Below, piece after piece: positions 1 through 12,180 of a stretch of 64,000 nucleotides of DNA (positions are counted from its first letter, which is position 1; each line of letters begins with the position of its first letter). The notes beneath the pieces are model-generated. The model was not told where the DNA came from. It ran no database searches and worked only from the letters and a program-made list of their open reading frames with translations. Source of the stretch: Agelaius tricolor (Eukaryota; Chordata; Aves; Passeriformes; Icteridae); assembly GCA_023055355.1 (NCBI GenBank), contig JALJCS010000034.1, forward strand, positions 4,912,001 to 4,976,000. Direction: 5' to 3'. Both the position numbers and the translations under genes were made by a program.

Positions 1-3000
1 AGATTTATTGTTACATAAATCTTAGGTATATTTTGTACATCCTTGGAACAACAGATCTTTAGACGTTAGCTTTAAATAGATTTACAGGAGTCAAAGGTCA
101 TAGTTCCTGAAAACAGAGGAAACTATGCATAGAGATTGTGTTTATTTTCAGTCTCTTAAAAAAATCAAATGGAACCATTCAGTGTATAAAGCAGAAGCAC
201 TTTGTTATGAGTAGCAGAACCAAAGACTGAGGATATTTTCATCTCCTTGGTTACCATGTGTAACAAAAACAGATGTAGAAAAACTTGTGGCTTTTTTTTC
301 TTTTTGGTCATCATTACTTGCTGCAACAGATTTTTTAATATATATGTATCTGTCTATATATATATATATAGCTATATATGTTGCAGTTTGTTTAAATAAA
401 TGCAGTAATTCTCTGGGAACATCTTCCCACAGAGCAGGCACCAGAAAACCCCACAGCAGTTTGGAGGATGAGGCAATGTGCAGTGGCCTCTGAGGAGGGA
501 ATCTGGTAATAGATCTGTACCACCTTCCTGAATGAGTGACATCCTTAATTACATGGTTTTACTGCAGGATAGACAAAGATAGATTTACAGGAGAGAAGAA
601 AACGAAGCAATGAGATGTTTTTCTACAGACTGAATGCCAACAATTTAATTGCAAATAACCCATTTTTAAGTTATAAACTGTTTTAAATGAAGATTCTTTT
701 CCTGAATTGTTGAGTACCAAATGTCATCGTTATTTAAAGCTGAAGCAGAGAATGATTCAGATCCCCTTTCTGACTAGACTGTTCATAGCTGTGGCCTTCT
801 CTGGACAGGGTGCCCAGCAGAGCCTGGGTCACTGTTATTTGCCTGGTGATTTCAGTTTTTTTCCCATACAGCACTATCCAGGATCACATTTATCCTTTCC
901 ATGTGTTTTAATCTAAATCACGATCTCTACACCAAGTACCATTTTTCAGGGCTTTTCCAGTTTTGTTTTTTGGTTTAACCAGTTAGTGGTCCTGCATTTA
1001 CTGTGGAGGGGAGTTTTGGTGCCTCTTAGGGATGTGCACTTCATGGTCAATTATAAAGCTCTTGTTCATCACACTTATGAATCAAACTGAGCATTCCCTT
1101 CTTTCCCCCTCTACCCAACAGCTGGCTGGTCATGTCACTAACCAGCTATGAGATTGTTTGTGGGCTTTGATCTTAGCTGGGAATTTTTGAGCAGTCTAAC
1201 TTTATCTGAGAGACTGAGAAACTTGGTCATGTGGCTCCCATTTTGGTGTCAATTGCTGTATCTGTGGGTCACAAACGTGCAAAGTAATGAGTCCCTCCCA
1301 CCAAACCCTTGCTTTTGGTGCATAACCTAGGGTGCTAATGTATTTATTTGTTTGTGGGGTTCTTATCAGAATAAGGACTAGTTGCTAAATCACACAGAAT
1401 CAACAGCACTAGGTCTGCTGCAGCTCCTCATCTTGGTTTGGAATACACTGGTGAGTGGGAGTGTCCAGGTCCTCTGAATACACTGAGTGTTGTGGACTTA
1501 AAGGAGGCTGAAGTACCTGGAGATTGTAGCAGGCAGAGGGGAATACACAAATGAAAGGAGCACAAATAGAAAGATAAAGAATCAGAGTGCTCATGATTTG
1601 TGTTCCAATAATAGTAGAAACACACGATCTTTCGGGTTTTAGATTGGGGATCACAGAAAATGCAGTGGGTCACAGAGAGGTCTGGAAAACAAGCCCTCTG
1701 AAAGGCTTATGCTTGGCACTCTGCTGCTTAGGTGTTAGGAATCATGCAATTTTCTTTCATGGACACAAAGCAATAATAACTGGAACTCCTACCAAAAAAT
1801 GACACATACTACAGCTTCAAGGGAAGAGTTCATAGGTTCTTTGCATGGCCTAATTTTAATCATTCAACCAAGATGCTGGTTTAGAAACTTCATTTCCCAG
1901 GCTTCCTGGCTATCCAACAGAAAGAAAAAGGATAACATCACAAACAAAAATGGCCTGTGCTTTCCTACATTTGTATCTTTCTAACTTTTTGCCAGTGTCT
2001 CCTTCCAGCTTTAATTAGGAGAGTTTTTGCACAGTATATCAAACCTAATGTGCTGTTGATCTTTAGGACCAAAATCTTTCAGTGCAATTAGGCTTTTAAA
2101 ATAATATATTCTGAAGTGTCTTGCTGTGAATTTTCCTTTTATTTTACTCTGTCATCCTTCCTGAAGTTGTTTACCAGATCTCTGCCCCAGAAGCTGGCTG
2201 TAGGGTCCTCTTGGACAGGGGGCTTCCTTAGAGGCACAAGTCAGTGCTGTTTCTGCACAGCCAGCAATGTCACACTGTTATCTGTCTGAGTCCTCTGAAG
2301 TTATTGTGTAAGTTATTTTATTGGCATTGTTTATCTCTGGATCAGTCCCTAGCCAGCGCTGCTGTCCTGTAAGCAGGTCTCTCAGCAGCTGGCAATGCTG
2401 GCAATTGTGTTTTGTGATGAAGAACAACCTTTGCTTTTGTAATGTGCCCACCAGTTCCCAGCCCTTACCAGCTCCTAGGAGTGAGGTCTCTCAGCACTGG
2501 AGTAAAGTGAGGCAGGAGGCAGCTGCTGGGCATTGTGGAGAGTGTTTAAAGCACTGTACAAAGCCAGATTTAGCTGCTCTCTGTCAGTCTAAGCTGACCC
2601 TATAGGTATATGCAGGGCACATTCATAAAGAACAAAAGGTCAAAGAGTCAAAGACTCAGAATAATCAGCCAACTAAATGAATGGGAAAAAAAATACTGCT
2701 TCCTTTTTTCCCCTTCACTTGGGGATTGGATATTTGCCACCAAGCTTCAGACATAATTAAAGCAGGGGCCTTGTTCACAGCAGGTACAGCAGAATACCTT
2801 CTTTCATAGCTGCTCCACTACAATAACACTGTTTTTCTTGCATCAGAATGATTATTTTGTTCAAATGCTTCTCTGGGGCATAGCTCTTCCTATACTTTGT
2901 GGAGAGCTCCGTGATTCCAGTACCTTTCTCTTCCTTCCTTCCAGGCTATGCCTTAACAAAGGGTAGAGGAGAACCTCCCAGATTAACAAGAAAGCTCTGG

Positions 3001-3605
3001 AAAGCTGTGGTTCCATGGACAAAGTAAATGGGAATGATGTCAAGGGCTGAGTTAATCAGGCTACAGTTTTGCTTCTGGAAGACAGGGAAAAGTCTGAGGT
3101 GTAGAGAGGGATGATGCCTGCCATGGGCCCAAACATGCCCTGTATCATGAGAACAATGAAGATGAGAGTAGCTGCTCCTCTGCAGACAGATTTAATCACT
3201 CCCTGTATGTAATGTAGCTATTGGATGTCACATTTCTACTTGAATCTGTCTTGCAGAAGACCTCCAAATACGATGAAGTCATGAAATAAGTAAAATACAT
3301 AGGTGAATATCATAAAATCAGTCACTCCAAATTATTTTTTCCCCTCTAGTGCTGTTTATCTGTGTCTTATGTGGGAAAGAGATGCCATTCTGAAAAGATC
3401 TTGAGGATTTTCTACAGAAAGTTTCAGAAAATTGTGTTTCAGATAGAAAAGTAAGTGGATGGTGATGGAAAGGTTACACTTGTACTTCTATTTTATGCAG
3501 AGACTTGGGGTCCATTTCCTTAAAAAGCTACCTTACAATGCTGCTCTTTTATGAAAATCACAGCTAAATTTTGAGGAATCCACTCTGAACTGGCTTAGTT
3601 GAGCA
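1..3605. other. Non-coding unique sequence, left edge
   Basis: No gene is recognisable. Open frames do not exceed 94 codons and occur on both strands, which fits chance. A TA microsatellite lies at 336-379. A slightly GC-richer patch at about 2160-2600 carries a 94-codon frame (2321-2605, plus strand) with no domain, signal peptide or motif that I recognise. I saw no interspersed repeat with a clear consensus match. The stretch could be intergenic or intronic. Confidence 0.7.
336..379. repeat. TA-rich microsatellite
   Basis: An uninterrupted (TA)8 run at 355-370 is flanked by shorter TA runs at 337-345 and 373-379. It is simple-sequence DNA. Frames crossing it give an artefactual Tyr-Ile repeat, so those open frames should not be taken as genes. 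Confidence 0.9.
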
Positions 3606-3636
3606 TAGACTGAAGTATAGTGTAGACTGAAGTATA
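3606..3636. repeat. 17-bp tandem duplication, two copies
   Basis: The phrase TAGACTGAAGTATA starts at 3606 and again at 3623, giving a 17-bp unit. The second copy is cut short after 14 bases. It looks like a local replication-slippage duplication with no coding implication. Confidence 0.8.
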
Positions 3637-4994
3637 TTTTACTGTTTATAAATCCAGCTGGTTTCCAAATGTTCTGGGGTCTAGTTTAGCCTTCTAATAC
3701 AATTACGAAAAAAAGGTCAGGCTAAATGTCAGGTGTTGACAAAGTACTGATTGTTTCCACTTTGCAGGCTTCATAAATGTCAAGAGAAAAGAACTCTGCT
3801 GTCTTGCCTTATTAGAAAAGAATTTAGTGAATGTAATGCGTCTGAAGAGCATTAGTGCAGCAGCACAGCAAACAGTCTGAGTCTCCTTCCATATCAGGTA
3901 GCCCATGGAGGAATGGATGGATAGATACATTTCTCCGTTTTTGTGTTATGCTGTCTCTCCAAAGTCACTCAGAGAAGCTGGGTGTGCAACTCAGAATCTC
4001 TTTTGTTCTCATGTTTCATTTCAAATTTTAGCCTTCCTGCAGAAGTTACCTGCTATTTTTGGTTCTTGCTCATTATTGTATTTTTTTTCTTTAATTTCTT
4101 GAAAGATCATCTCCAGAACTCCTTTCCCATGTGATTAGAATCACTACCATCCTGCACTCTGCTTTTTCTCTTTCTACTAATTCACACCCATAGTGGCAAG
4201 ATATCAGCTCCGGCTAAGAATATCCCTGGTCGTCCTCATCAGTCATTAGGTTGTATCCACCAAGTAAATACTTGGAGATTCAGAACTCTTGACTGTCTGA
4301 TGGTTCTGACAGATAGTAAGAAGGATTTTGAAGAAAGTGAAGTACAGTAACTGTTCTGAAAAATTTCAGTGTGTGGTAACAGTGTGATATTTTTGAATTC
4401 AACTAAATTGGAGCATTATTTAATAATTCATGGCCCAAGGGAGGGATAAGAGAGCATTTTTTCAGAGCTGTAGGTGAGGCTCAGAAGGCTACAACAGCCC
4501 CATTGCAACCAAATGTTATCTCCTGAATGTTCAGGAAACTCCAGTGATAAAAAGGACAATAAACTAAAGATGTGTGCAAAGAGTTAGAGTGACATATTTT
4601 GGGTTCTACCCAGTTCCCAAGTGCTGTTGTGTGAGACTTTTTGCCTCCAAGATATTCCTATTGGATTGGGATATGGGAGCTCTGTGCTCTTCTGGAGAGT
4701 AAGTTGGAAGCCAGGAGGGGATATCAAGTGGTTCTAAAAGGTTGTGTTTATACAGCAGAATGGAATATAATTCTCAGGATTAGCTGAGGATATTTGTAGG
4801 TGAGAAGCTACTAAGTAATGGCTGTGGCCTGTGAGTGTCACATTCTTTGCTGCCCTGCTTGAAGACAACTGGAAATGAAAATTTCTGCTGAGACTAGTTC
4901 TGTGAATATTTGTGCAATTCTAGTTTTGACATGAAGTATCAGCACGCACATGCAGTCTGGAGCTGTCCCCTTCAGGTCATTGGAGACTTTGAGG

Positions 4995-5055
4995 TGACAG
5001 TATTTATAAATAAACATGAGATAATGACAGTATTTATAAAAACTCAGTATTTATA
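4995..5055. repeat. Short repeat cluster with core CAGTATTTATA
   Basis: TGACAGTATTTATAAA occurs at 4995-5010 and again, identical, at 5025-5040, exactly 30 bp apart. A shorter third copy, CAGTATTTATA, lies at 5045-5055. It may be slippage, or a small array of an A/T-rich binding site. No function is shown. Confidence 0.85.
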
Positions 5056-5488
5056 CACATGCAGGTTTACCCTGAAAACTATAAAAGACAATTTTAAAAA
5101 CAGTTTATTTAAAACCAAAATAGTATCAGGATAAAACAGAATGGCTATGCCATTCTGAATCAACAAAAAATACCTCATTTGCCTTCTGATGTAGTCTGCT
5201 TAAATTTTGGGCAGAAGAAGAGTGGGCAAAATGCCTTTTTTTTTTTCTGGTAGAAAGCTGTCTCTGCAGCTTATTTAACCAGGGATTGCTCTTCCTGCGT
5301 TAATGTGTTAATCCTTTGTGTGACATCTTTGTGGAGTATGGCACAACAAGGGATGGACAACACAGAATGCTCTCCATCTGGGAAATTGGTGGCTGCCTGG
5401 AACATTGGAATTTATTTTCAGTGCCACTTGGGAGACTACAAAAGGCATTCATTTTAGAAGTAGACCAGGGCAATTACCACTACATTTA

Positions 5489-5605
5489 TGTTAGAGGTTA
5501 ACATTAGTGTTATTTCCTCTATTGCCAGGTTTTACAGAATGTTATGCCCCACTGCTTTTATTAGATTCAAGCAATGGATGAAATAAGTGTTATTAACCTC
5601 TAACA
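5489..5605. repeat. 13-bp perfect inverted repeat, 91-bp spacer
   Basis: The left arm TGTTAGAGGTTAA at 5489-5501 is the exact reverse complement of TTAACCTCTAACA at 5593-5605. Weaker complementarity continues inward, where GTGTTATTT-like words sit beside both arms. The size would suit a decayed miniature inverted-repeat transposon, but I see no target-site duplication. Chance is possible in a 64-kb window. Confidence 0.6.
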
Positions 5606-7582
5606 CTTGCAGAAATTAGTCTTAAGGAAAACAGAGACAAAGCCAGGCAGCTCTTTTCCCCTGATTGTTGGTTGAGGTGCTGTAAAACTTTGCAGATTTA
5701 ATAGTTGTTTCATCATGTATGCGTGAAATAAAAATGATGGGAAGCAAAATAAGAAAACAAAAGTCAGTAAAATGCTTGCAGATTTTCTTAAGTAATTGAA
5801 AATTTACATAAAATAGAACAATAGTGGATTTTTACTGAGTATGAGGTCACTTGAATTAAAGAAGCACTAATGTGAGCCTCAACAGAAAATATTCACCAAC
5901 ATTGACATCATTGACATCATATTTGGGAGCTGAAAATATTTTAGATGCTTTGCTTTGTGGTTGCACACAGGACCTCAAACAATGTTAGTTGAAACAATTC
6001 TGAGTCCCATGTGCTTGGTCAGTAAATGGCTGCAGCATCCCCAGAAATAGGAGCTGAAGAAGTTCCCACAGATTGTTCAGATTTAGCAGGAGTGCCTATC
6101 CTGCCATCCTCAGACAGAGAAATCTCCAGAGGATGGAGAAATATGCCTGGATATCCTGGGATATTGATTCCTGAGGGCACTTCCTAGGCTGCTCAGAAAC
6201 CTCAAATATTCCTGGCCATGCATGCACAGCACTCTCTTCCTACTCCTCACCTGAATAGTTTAAATAATTAATGATTTTGTTACCACGGTGTTATGAAGTT
6301 AATTTGGTGAATGATGGAAATGAGGGAGATTGAAGACAGACATACAGAAGTTGTAAAATTTTGTATGACCATGGATTTTTCTGAGCCTAGTTGTCCTATG
6401 ATTTTAAAATAGAATATAAAGTTATGAATACAGTGGTGGATTAGCAAACTGTCTTGAATTTAAACTTCTTAAATTTGCAGATAAAATTACATAAAACATT
6501 TGTTTGTCTGTTTTTAATTATTTTATTTCTAATGTGTCTTTTTCATGAGGCAGCACAGCCTTTGCCCTCCATCTTTCCCCCCAGTCAGGGCTATTGATTA
6601 GGATGTAACTTTTAAACTTTTAGTTGTATTCCACTTCCCTCCACCTGAGCTAAATGTATACCTTAGAGCTCTTTGAAATACACCATGTTTGATCAATATG
6701 CCTCATTTCTTGATAAGATGTTTGTACAATGACCTGCGAGACAGTGGGGAGGAATGAAATGTTTTTGAGGGGAGAAAAAAAGTGTGTTGTTTTAAGGGAA
6801 CAAGCATTGTCAGGAAGAAGTAGAAATAAGTGAACAGATGTAGTGGAGAATTAGTATTTTCTACTAAAAGCTGATATAATCTGCCTTACAGAGATATCCC
6901 AGTACTCAAAAATGTTGGAAATGGAACTGATGATCTCATTGATCTTTTCTATCTCCAATTACTTCAAGATTATTTTATTTTATTCCATATCAGAACGTAT
7001 TAAATTATTGTAACTAATTTCTGGTGATGAAGACAGGTGTCGTTGCTTGAAATTTAACGTCTACATTACATCCATGTGGTAAGACAAAAGGAAAAAAATG
7101 CTTTTAAAGATGACATTAAAGGGCTCTGTAAATCTCTTGTAGTATAATTTCTGTAGGAGAGAGCATGACCTTAAAACATCACTTCCGTAAACACGTCTTT
7201 AATATTGCTGAAGCTCAGACGGTAAATACTGCCATTTTCTAAACATCTAAAATATTCAGTGACCCAGCTAATTTACTTTCAGAGCATTCAGGCTTTTACT
7301 CACTTTTTAAACTATCTCTTCAATAGCTTAATTGAGTATTTTAAGCCAATAAATAACCCTTCAACATTTCTGTCTGGACGCTCAGTCAGTATCCAAAACA
7401 AGCTTGTCATTAATGAACACTTTCTCAAACAAAAGAGAGGAAGGCAGCAGATCTGAATTGTGGCCGTTGTTTGGTTCCCTTATTCTAAACACATTAGTAC
7501 ACTGTATTTCCCCACTTATATAGGCTTTTGTACGGTGAGCATGTGACTGTTTAAATGTCCCAGCGGGGCACCCAGAGACTGC

Positions 7583-7641
7583 AAAAAGGAAAAAGAAAAA
7601 GGAGAAAAAGAAAAGAAAAGAAAGAAGAAAGAAAAAGAAAA
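7583..7641 (+). repeat. Pure polypurine (A/G) tract, 59 nt
   Basis: Every base from 7583 to 7641 is A or G, mostly as GAAA and GAAAA units. Such homopurine runs are common low-complexity DNA and can adopt triplex structure. The complementary strand reads as a Phe/Leu/Ser-rich frame, which is an artefact of composition. The tract lies just before the CpG-enriched segment at 7.76-8.24 kb. Confidence 0.9.
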
Positions 7642-7760
7642 TTGTTTGGAACAATTTGCATTAGTTCAAGGGCAATGTTAAGCATTTTACAGCTGGTTTA
7701 TTGCTATTCTTGTGCTGTTTAAACTGTCTTTCATGTCAAAAGTCCTTTCCTGCTTACAAA

Positions 7761-8240
7761 TCATCAGGACGAATTGCGGCCACCACGCTGTTCGCCTAAG
7801 CTCCTCCAGGGGATCTGGCTCTTTGATCACAGATATCGTTTGCAATTGAGTTAAAAATAGGGAGCTGCTGAGATAAGCCGAGGCTCTGACAGGAGGGCAG
7901 CTTTCCTTTTTCTTCTGGACTTTGTTGGCTCTGGCTGTGCTCTGGGAACACGTAATCTTGGCGCAGAGGGAGCGGCGTGGTGGCCTCAGGAGATGCGTTT
8001 GAAGGAGTCGGGGAGGTCATTAAAGAGCTCAGCCCCTTGAGAGGTCCCTGGGTTCAAAAGCTGCCTTGTAAGCTGCAGCCTCGCTGCACAAAACGAACAA
8101 ATGGAAGCTGCGTCCCTCCTTGGGGCAGATTCAACTCAATGCCAAGGTTTTGTCACCTCTCAGCTCTCCTGAGTGAGGAGAAAACATTATTTAAAACTGA
8201 AGTTCACTTCCTCCGTAATTCCATTAAAACGGTCCAGGAA
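7761..8240. promoter_or_regulatory. Local CpG cluster, candidate regulatory element
   Basis: I count 17 CpG dinucleotides between 7770 and 8231, against roughly none or one per 60-base line in most of the window. The GC content is also higher than in the flanks. The segment does not reach a classical CpG-island density. It could be a small promoter, an enhancer or a conserved element. Frames at 7977-8261 (plus, 94 aa) and 7796-8020 (minus, 74 aa) pass through it but resemble nothing I recognise. Confidence 0.4.
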
Positions 8241-8269
8241 CCCTGTGCTTATTCAAGTTGATCAAAAAT

Positions 8270-10085
8270 TCTGGTTGACCTTAGATCAAGTTTGAAGTAA
8301 GAGGCTCTTTTGTGGGAGAAAATCTCAAGAGCAGTGCATGTGCCTTTCTGCTGTAGGTGAAGAAAATTTTCTTAAACAGTCTGTGTGTGCAACTTGAAGA
8401 AGAAAGGACTGCACTACAAGTGAGGTTCACACAACCTCCCTAAAGGAAATCAATTTTATTTTTCTGTCATAGCCTTTTAAAGTTTGTTCCTCCTTTTGGA
8501 AGCATCCAGAATTCAGATAAAAGAGGTCTTTAATTTAAGCAGATGGGGTTTTTTTTTGTCCTTAAAAAAGATTGAAATCACATAAGACATAGTCCGTGTG
8601 GGGATTCCACAGCTCACACACAGACTACCTTTATTATTTATTTGTTTGATTATTTAGCTTAGGAACCTAGGTCATGAACCAGAGGCCTGTTGGGCCAGAT
8701 GTGAAACCAGAAAAAAGAATAATGAGAAAATAATTTCTTCAGGCTTTTTGTAACCAACAGTTGAAATACAGGGAGAGGCAGAACAGCTGTCACAGCACAT
8801 CAGCAATCTTTGTTTTTAGCAGTCCTCATGGCAAAAGAGATGTTTCAGAAGGGATTTGAATGTGGGTGCAGGAGTAGCTTTACAACCATTTTTTGCAGCC
8901 CTGAAGCTTATATTTCTTTTCATAAAGAAGAGGGAGACAGAAGATGTATAGAAAAGCACAGTGTTGTTACAGCTATGGTGTTTAAAGGATATTGCTGGGG
9001 AAAGATTAGAAGGGAGAAGCAGATTTTATTAGTTTGGATAGATTTTTTTTGGAGAAAAAAACCCTCACAAGATCTTAAGGGCTTTTGTGTCTGGAAGAGT
9101 TGTTTTTTTTTTTTTTTTTTTCCAAAACAGCAATTGGTGTAATGGATGATGTTACTCTTCCCATAAACTGTTTCTTGTTTATAGGGAGGACTTACATGGC
9201 CTATCAAATCAGCTGCAGATATGATTGTACTTAATTTTGGGCTCACTTATGCACTGCTCAGTAATGTTAGAAGTCTGATTAGAAGTAATAACTGCATGTT
9301 CTTGTTCTCCAAAATAGATGGGGGTGGTGGTAGTTGGATCTGTGTTTTCTGTGGTACAGTCACGTGGCAGCTGTGATCTGGCTTAATTAAATAATTTCAT
9401 AAGAATGTGATATTTTATAAATCCAGGAAATGGTGAAGTTGGAGAGGAAAGTAAATCAGGCTTGAATTTTATGTGCAGTTGTTCAGCTCTTACAGACCTC
9501 TGTCAGTGTATGCAAGATTAATAGGCCAGAACTTTTACTGCAAGTTTTGCATTTGGGAGTATTTTAGTCATACAAGTACTACTGGTAGTAAAGAAAATAA
9601 CTGGAGTCTTTCTGGGGAAAAGTTGGGGTTGTTTTTTTGCTTTTCTCCCCTTTTTAATAAAATTGCAGGGAATATCAGTGATATCTCAGATTCATAGCCA
9701 ATGTGAAGCACAATTCTAGAGCTCTGCCTTATTTGTGCTTTATTGCCTCACAGACTTGAATGGACAGAAACTCTTTACAAACCTCATTTTCTCTATCACT
9801 TTTTGTCTTTTTAATTGTCTGACTACTATTGACCCCAAAACACACCACAAGCTTGCCATTTCTTAAGACAGTGCAAACTGAAATAAAAATGCAAGTCTGT
9901 GGTAATAGCTTCTGGTAATTGTTAGGAGGAAGAAATTACACATTTCCAAACAAAAATTTCCAGTGAAATGAACAGAATGTGATCTGATATATGTGCAAAG
10001 GTCCCTGGTGAAACTCAGGTGGGAAACTAGCCTGAGAGTCCTGAGAGCAGAACTGAGGCAATGTGTCACCATTGCAAAGGCAACA
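8270..10085. other. Non-coding stretch with poly-T run
   Basis: No recognisable gene. A run of 19 T lies at 9103-9121. The overlapping frames of 110 aa (8810-9142, plus) and 108 aa (8920-9246, minus) both run through this tract, translating it as poly-Phe or poly-Lys. Neither has a family resemblance. Confidence 0.65.
9103..9121. repeat. Poly-T run (T19)
   Basis: Nineteen consecutive T. It could be the complement of a retroposon A-tail, but I could not identify a retroposon body or target-site duplication beside it. Confidence 0.9.
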
Positions 10086-10129
10086 CAGACATATGTCAAA
10101 AGTTTAATGAATATATAGACAACAATATT

Positions 10130-10380
10130 TATTGCTCTTTAACATAAAACGTAATATTGTTGGTGCTCATAACAAGGCACCACAATTGCATGTTGTTGGC
10201 AATGTTAGAGCGTTCATTAGGCTGAATTATCATATGGCTGATGTTAATTATACAGCTCATTTGCTAATTAGATGTGAGTCCTACTGGAACTTAAAATGGG
10301 GCTGTTGCAATTTGTATTAGGAGGCCACTTAACTGTGTGATGTGAGTTGTGGTTGCTTGTTGCTAAGACAAATGTAAGCA
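10130..10380. promoter_or_regulatory. Candidate conserved non-coding element / enhancer
   Basis: The segment is rich in homeodomain-type cores: GTTAATTATAC near 10243 and GCTAATTAGATG near 10263. It also contains a GCATGTTGTTGGCAATG phrase near 10188. It is complex unique sequence, free of simple repeats, with little coding potential (one 62-codon frame). This is the texture I associate with deeply conserved vertebrate enhancers, but conservation itself cannot be seen from one sequence. Confidence 0.35.
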
Positions 10381-11950
10381 TAATTTCTCCTCTCCCACTT
10401 TCAAAAGCTTTTCTTGAAGTTGGTCTTGCTTAGAATTTATTGGTTAGTACCAGCACTCCAGTGCAATGGCTTGAACATGATTAAATACACCAGCTCCTAA
10501 TTGTGTTTTCTTTCACATCTACATTTTTTGCCTTGTTCACTGTTTTTCTTAACTCGGTTTCTAGTATAGTGCAAAGTTATAGGTAGTGACATCTGTGGCA
10601 GAAATGGCATTATCTCTTTGTTTTTATGCTATCCCTTCTACAATGTCCAGTAGTGTTCTAAATTTCTTCCTGGTGATCTGTGCCTCAGGGAGGGAAGATA
10701 GGGGAGGGATAGGAAAAAAAGCTTTGAAGAAAATGGAAAATCCATTTGCACAGATGTCTGGAAAATCAGTTTCCTCCCAAGCTGTCTCAAGACTTTTGAA
10801 GAAATCATTATATTACCTTTTAATCCCCCAGTGCCAGCAGTTGCCTGTGTGACCAGACACTGCCAGCGATGGTCTGTGTGTGTCTGTCAGCCTTCCCTCA
10901 GTGTCCACATGTTAATTAGATTTGTTCCTGTGGAGGGGCACATAGCCATATGCATTTTTTGCTTTTTGAAATTTGACGGACATCATGACTTGCAGGTATT
11001 AATAGAACCTGTCAAACAGTGTGGGACACGATTTACTTCCTTTTGGCACCCAGTGTATCCTGTTTCTGTAGCGAGGAAGTACTACTGCAAAAATATTGGC
11101 ATCTGCATTGCTTGCAATTGTCCATTCACCAGGAAGCTGGGATATTCAGCTTTCCCATCTTCTTGTTGCAGGAGAGTTGAAACTGAATGTTAATCCAGTA
11201 TTTTTTGTATTCATGGTACTGGAATGTGGAGGACTGGGCTGGAAGGGGGGTATTTGAGGTGCACAAGGAATAATCCTGTGTTTTGCACACATATTTATGT
11301 ATTAAGTTGCTGTTAGCTAAAGGATTGCTAAGGTATTTCATGCTTTCAATACTACTATCAATTATCTACAGCTAAATCTTTATCCCTTATTCGCTCAGGT
11401 AACTGTACAAAAGTTGAGAGGTTACCCACCTAATAACATAAAAAACCATTTTCCTCATGTTGTATAAATGATTTATTATTAAACTAATAAGTTACTAATG
11501 TAAGGGTGATACTGTGTAATTAATCTGATATCCCACGTAGACAATACTGCCTTGTAGCCTTAATGCTGAGTACACAAATCCATGCAACTCTTTCAGTAAC
11601 AAGGCTTTGCTTTAATTGCTAACAAAATCTGGAAAAGTTCTTGTTGAGGATATGTCTTCATATAAAATGTTTTATTGGGCACCTTTGGGTAGGAAGTGGT
11701 GAGCCAGACTGATTGCTTAAGCCTCAGCCACTGAAATCATAATTGTGTGTGGTGGTGACCCCGGGATTAGGATAAGACAAAGAAAGTCCCTCTGTTTTAA
11801 GGTCATGTTGGTGTTAAGATTTGTTGGAGGAGAGACTATTTTCCCATTGCAAAAATGACATTCCCTCCCCACTTTTTTTCCCCCTCCTTAATGATCCCTG
11901 TGTAAGAGTGATGCAGATTGTCTCTGAGCTTTGTTTCCCCTGCCCCAAAG
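10381..11950. other. Non-coding stretch
   Basis: No supported gene. The 120-codon frame at 10831-11193 (plus) has 9 Cys but no regular spacing that I can match to a domain, and no convincing splice sites frame it. The sequence is unique and moderately AT-rich. I see no interspersed repeat. Confidence 0.6.
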
Positions 11951-12180
11951 ATGATGTGCCCGAAGCCAGCCGCGTCACCTCTCAAAGCCACTTAAATGTG
12001 CACTGTCTCAAAGACGAGAGCAGACGTGGGATAATTGGCTTTCTCCTGGTAGTAAGTAGAGCTGTGTTAAATGTGGGCCTGAGGGGAACCCCTGTTTTGG
12101 GTTGTAGTTTATTATTAGGTGAGGAAATTACTGGACACCTCCAGCTGCCATTAATCAGCCGTGGAGTCTGACTGGAGCCA
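11951..12180. promoter_or_regulatory. Candidate conserved non-coding element
   Basis: Complex unique sequence with several CpGs near its left side, a short near-palindrome AGGGGAACCCCT at about 12082-12093 and homeodomain-like cores such as GATAATTGG and CCATTAATCAG. A 116-codon plus-strand frame and a 103-codon minus-strand frame overlap here, so neither is privileged as coding. The regulatory call rests on texture only. Confidence 0.3.

Larger units (their letters stand above)
3640..7582. other. Non-coding AT-rich stretch
   Basis: No gene is recognisable and all open frames are short. It holds three CAGTATTTATA motifs (4998-5055), a 13-bp inverted repeat with arms at 5489 and 5593, and a 9-bp tandem duplication at 5901-5918 (ATTGACATC twice). 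The rest is unique sequence in which I see no clear element. Confidence 0.65.

Noticed and set aside
8040..8110. GGGTTCAAAAG as a tRNA T-arm
   Set aside because: No cloverleaf: the D-arm, anticodon arm and acceptor pairing are absent.
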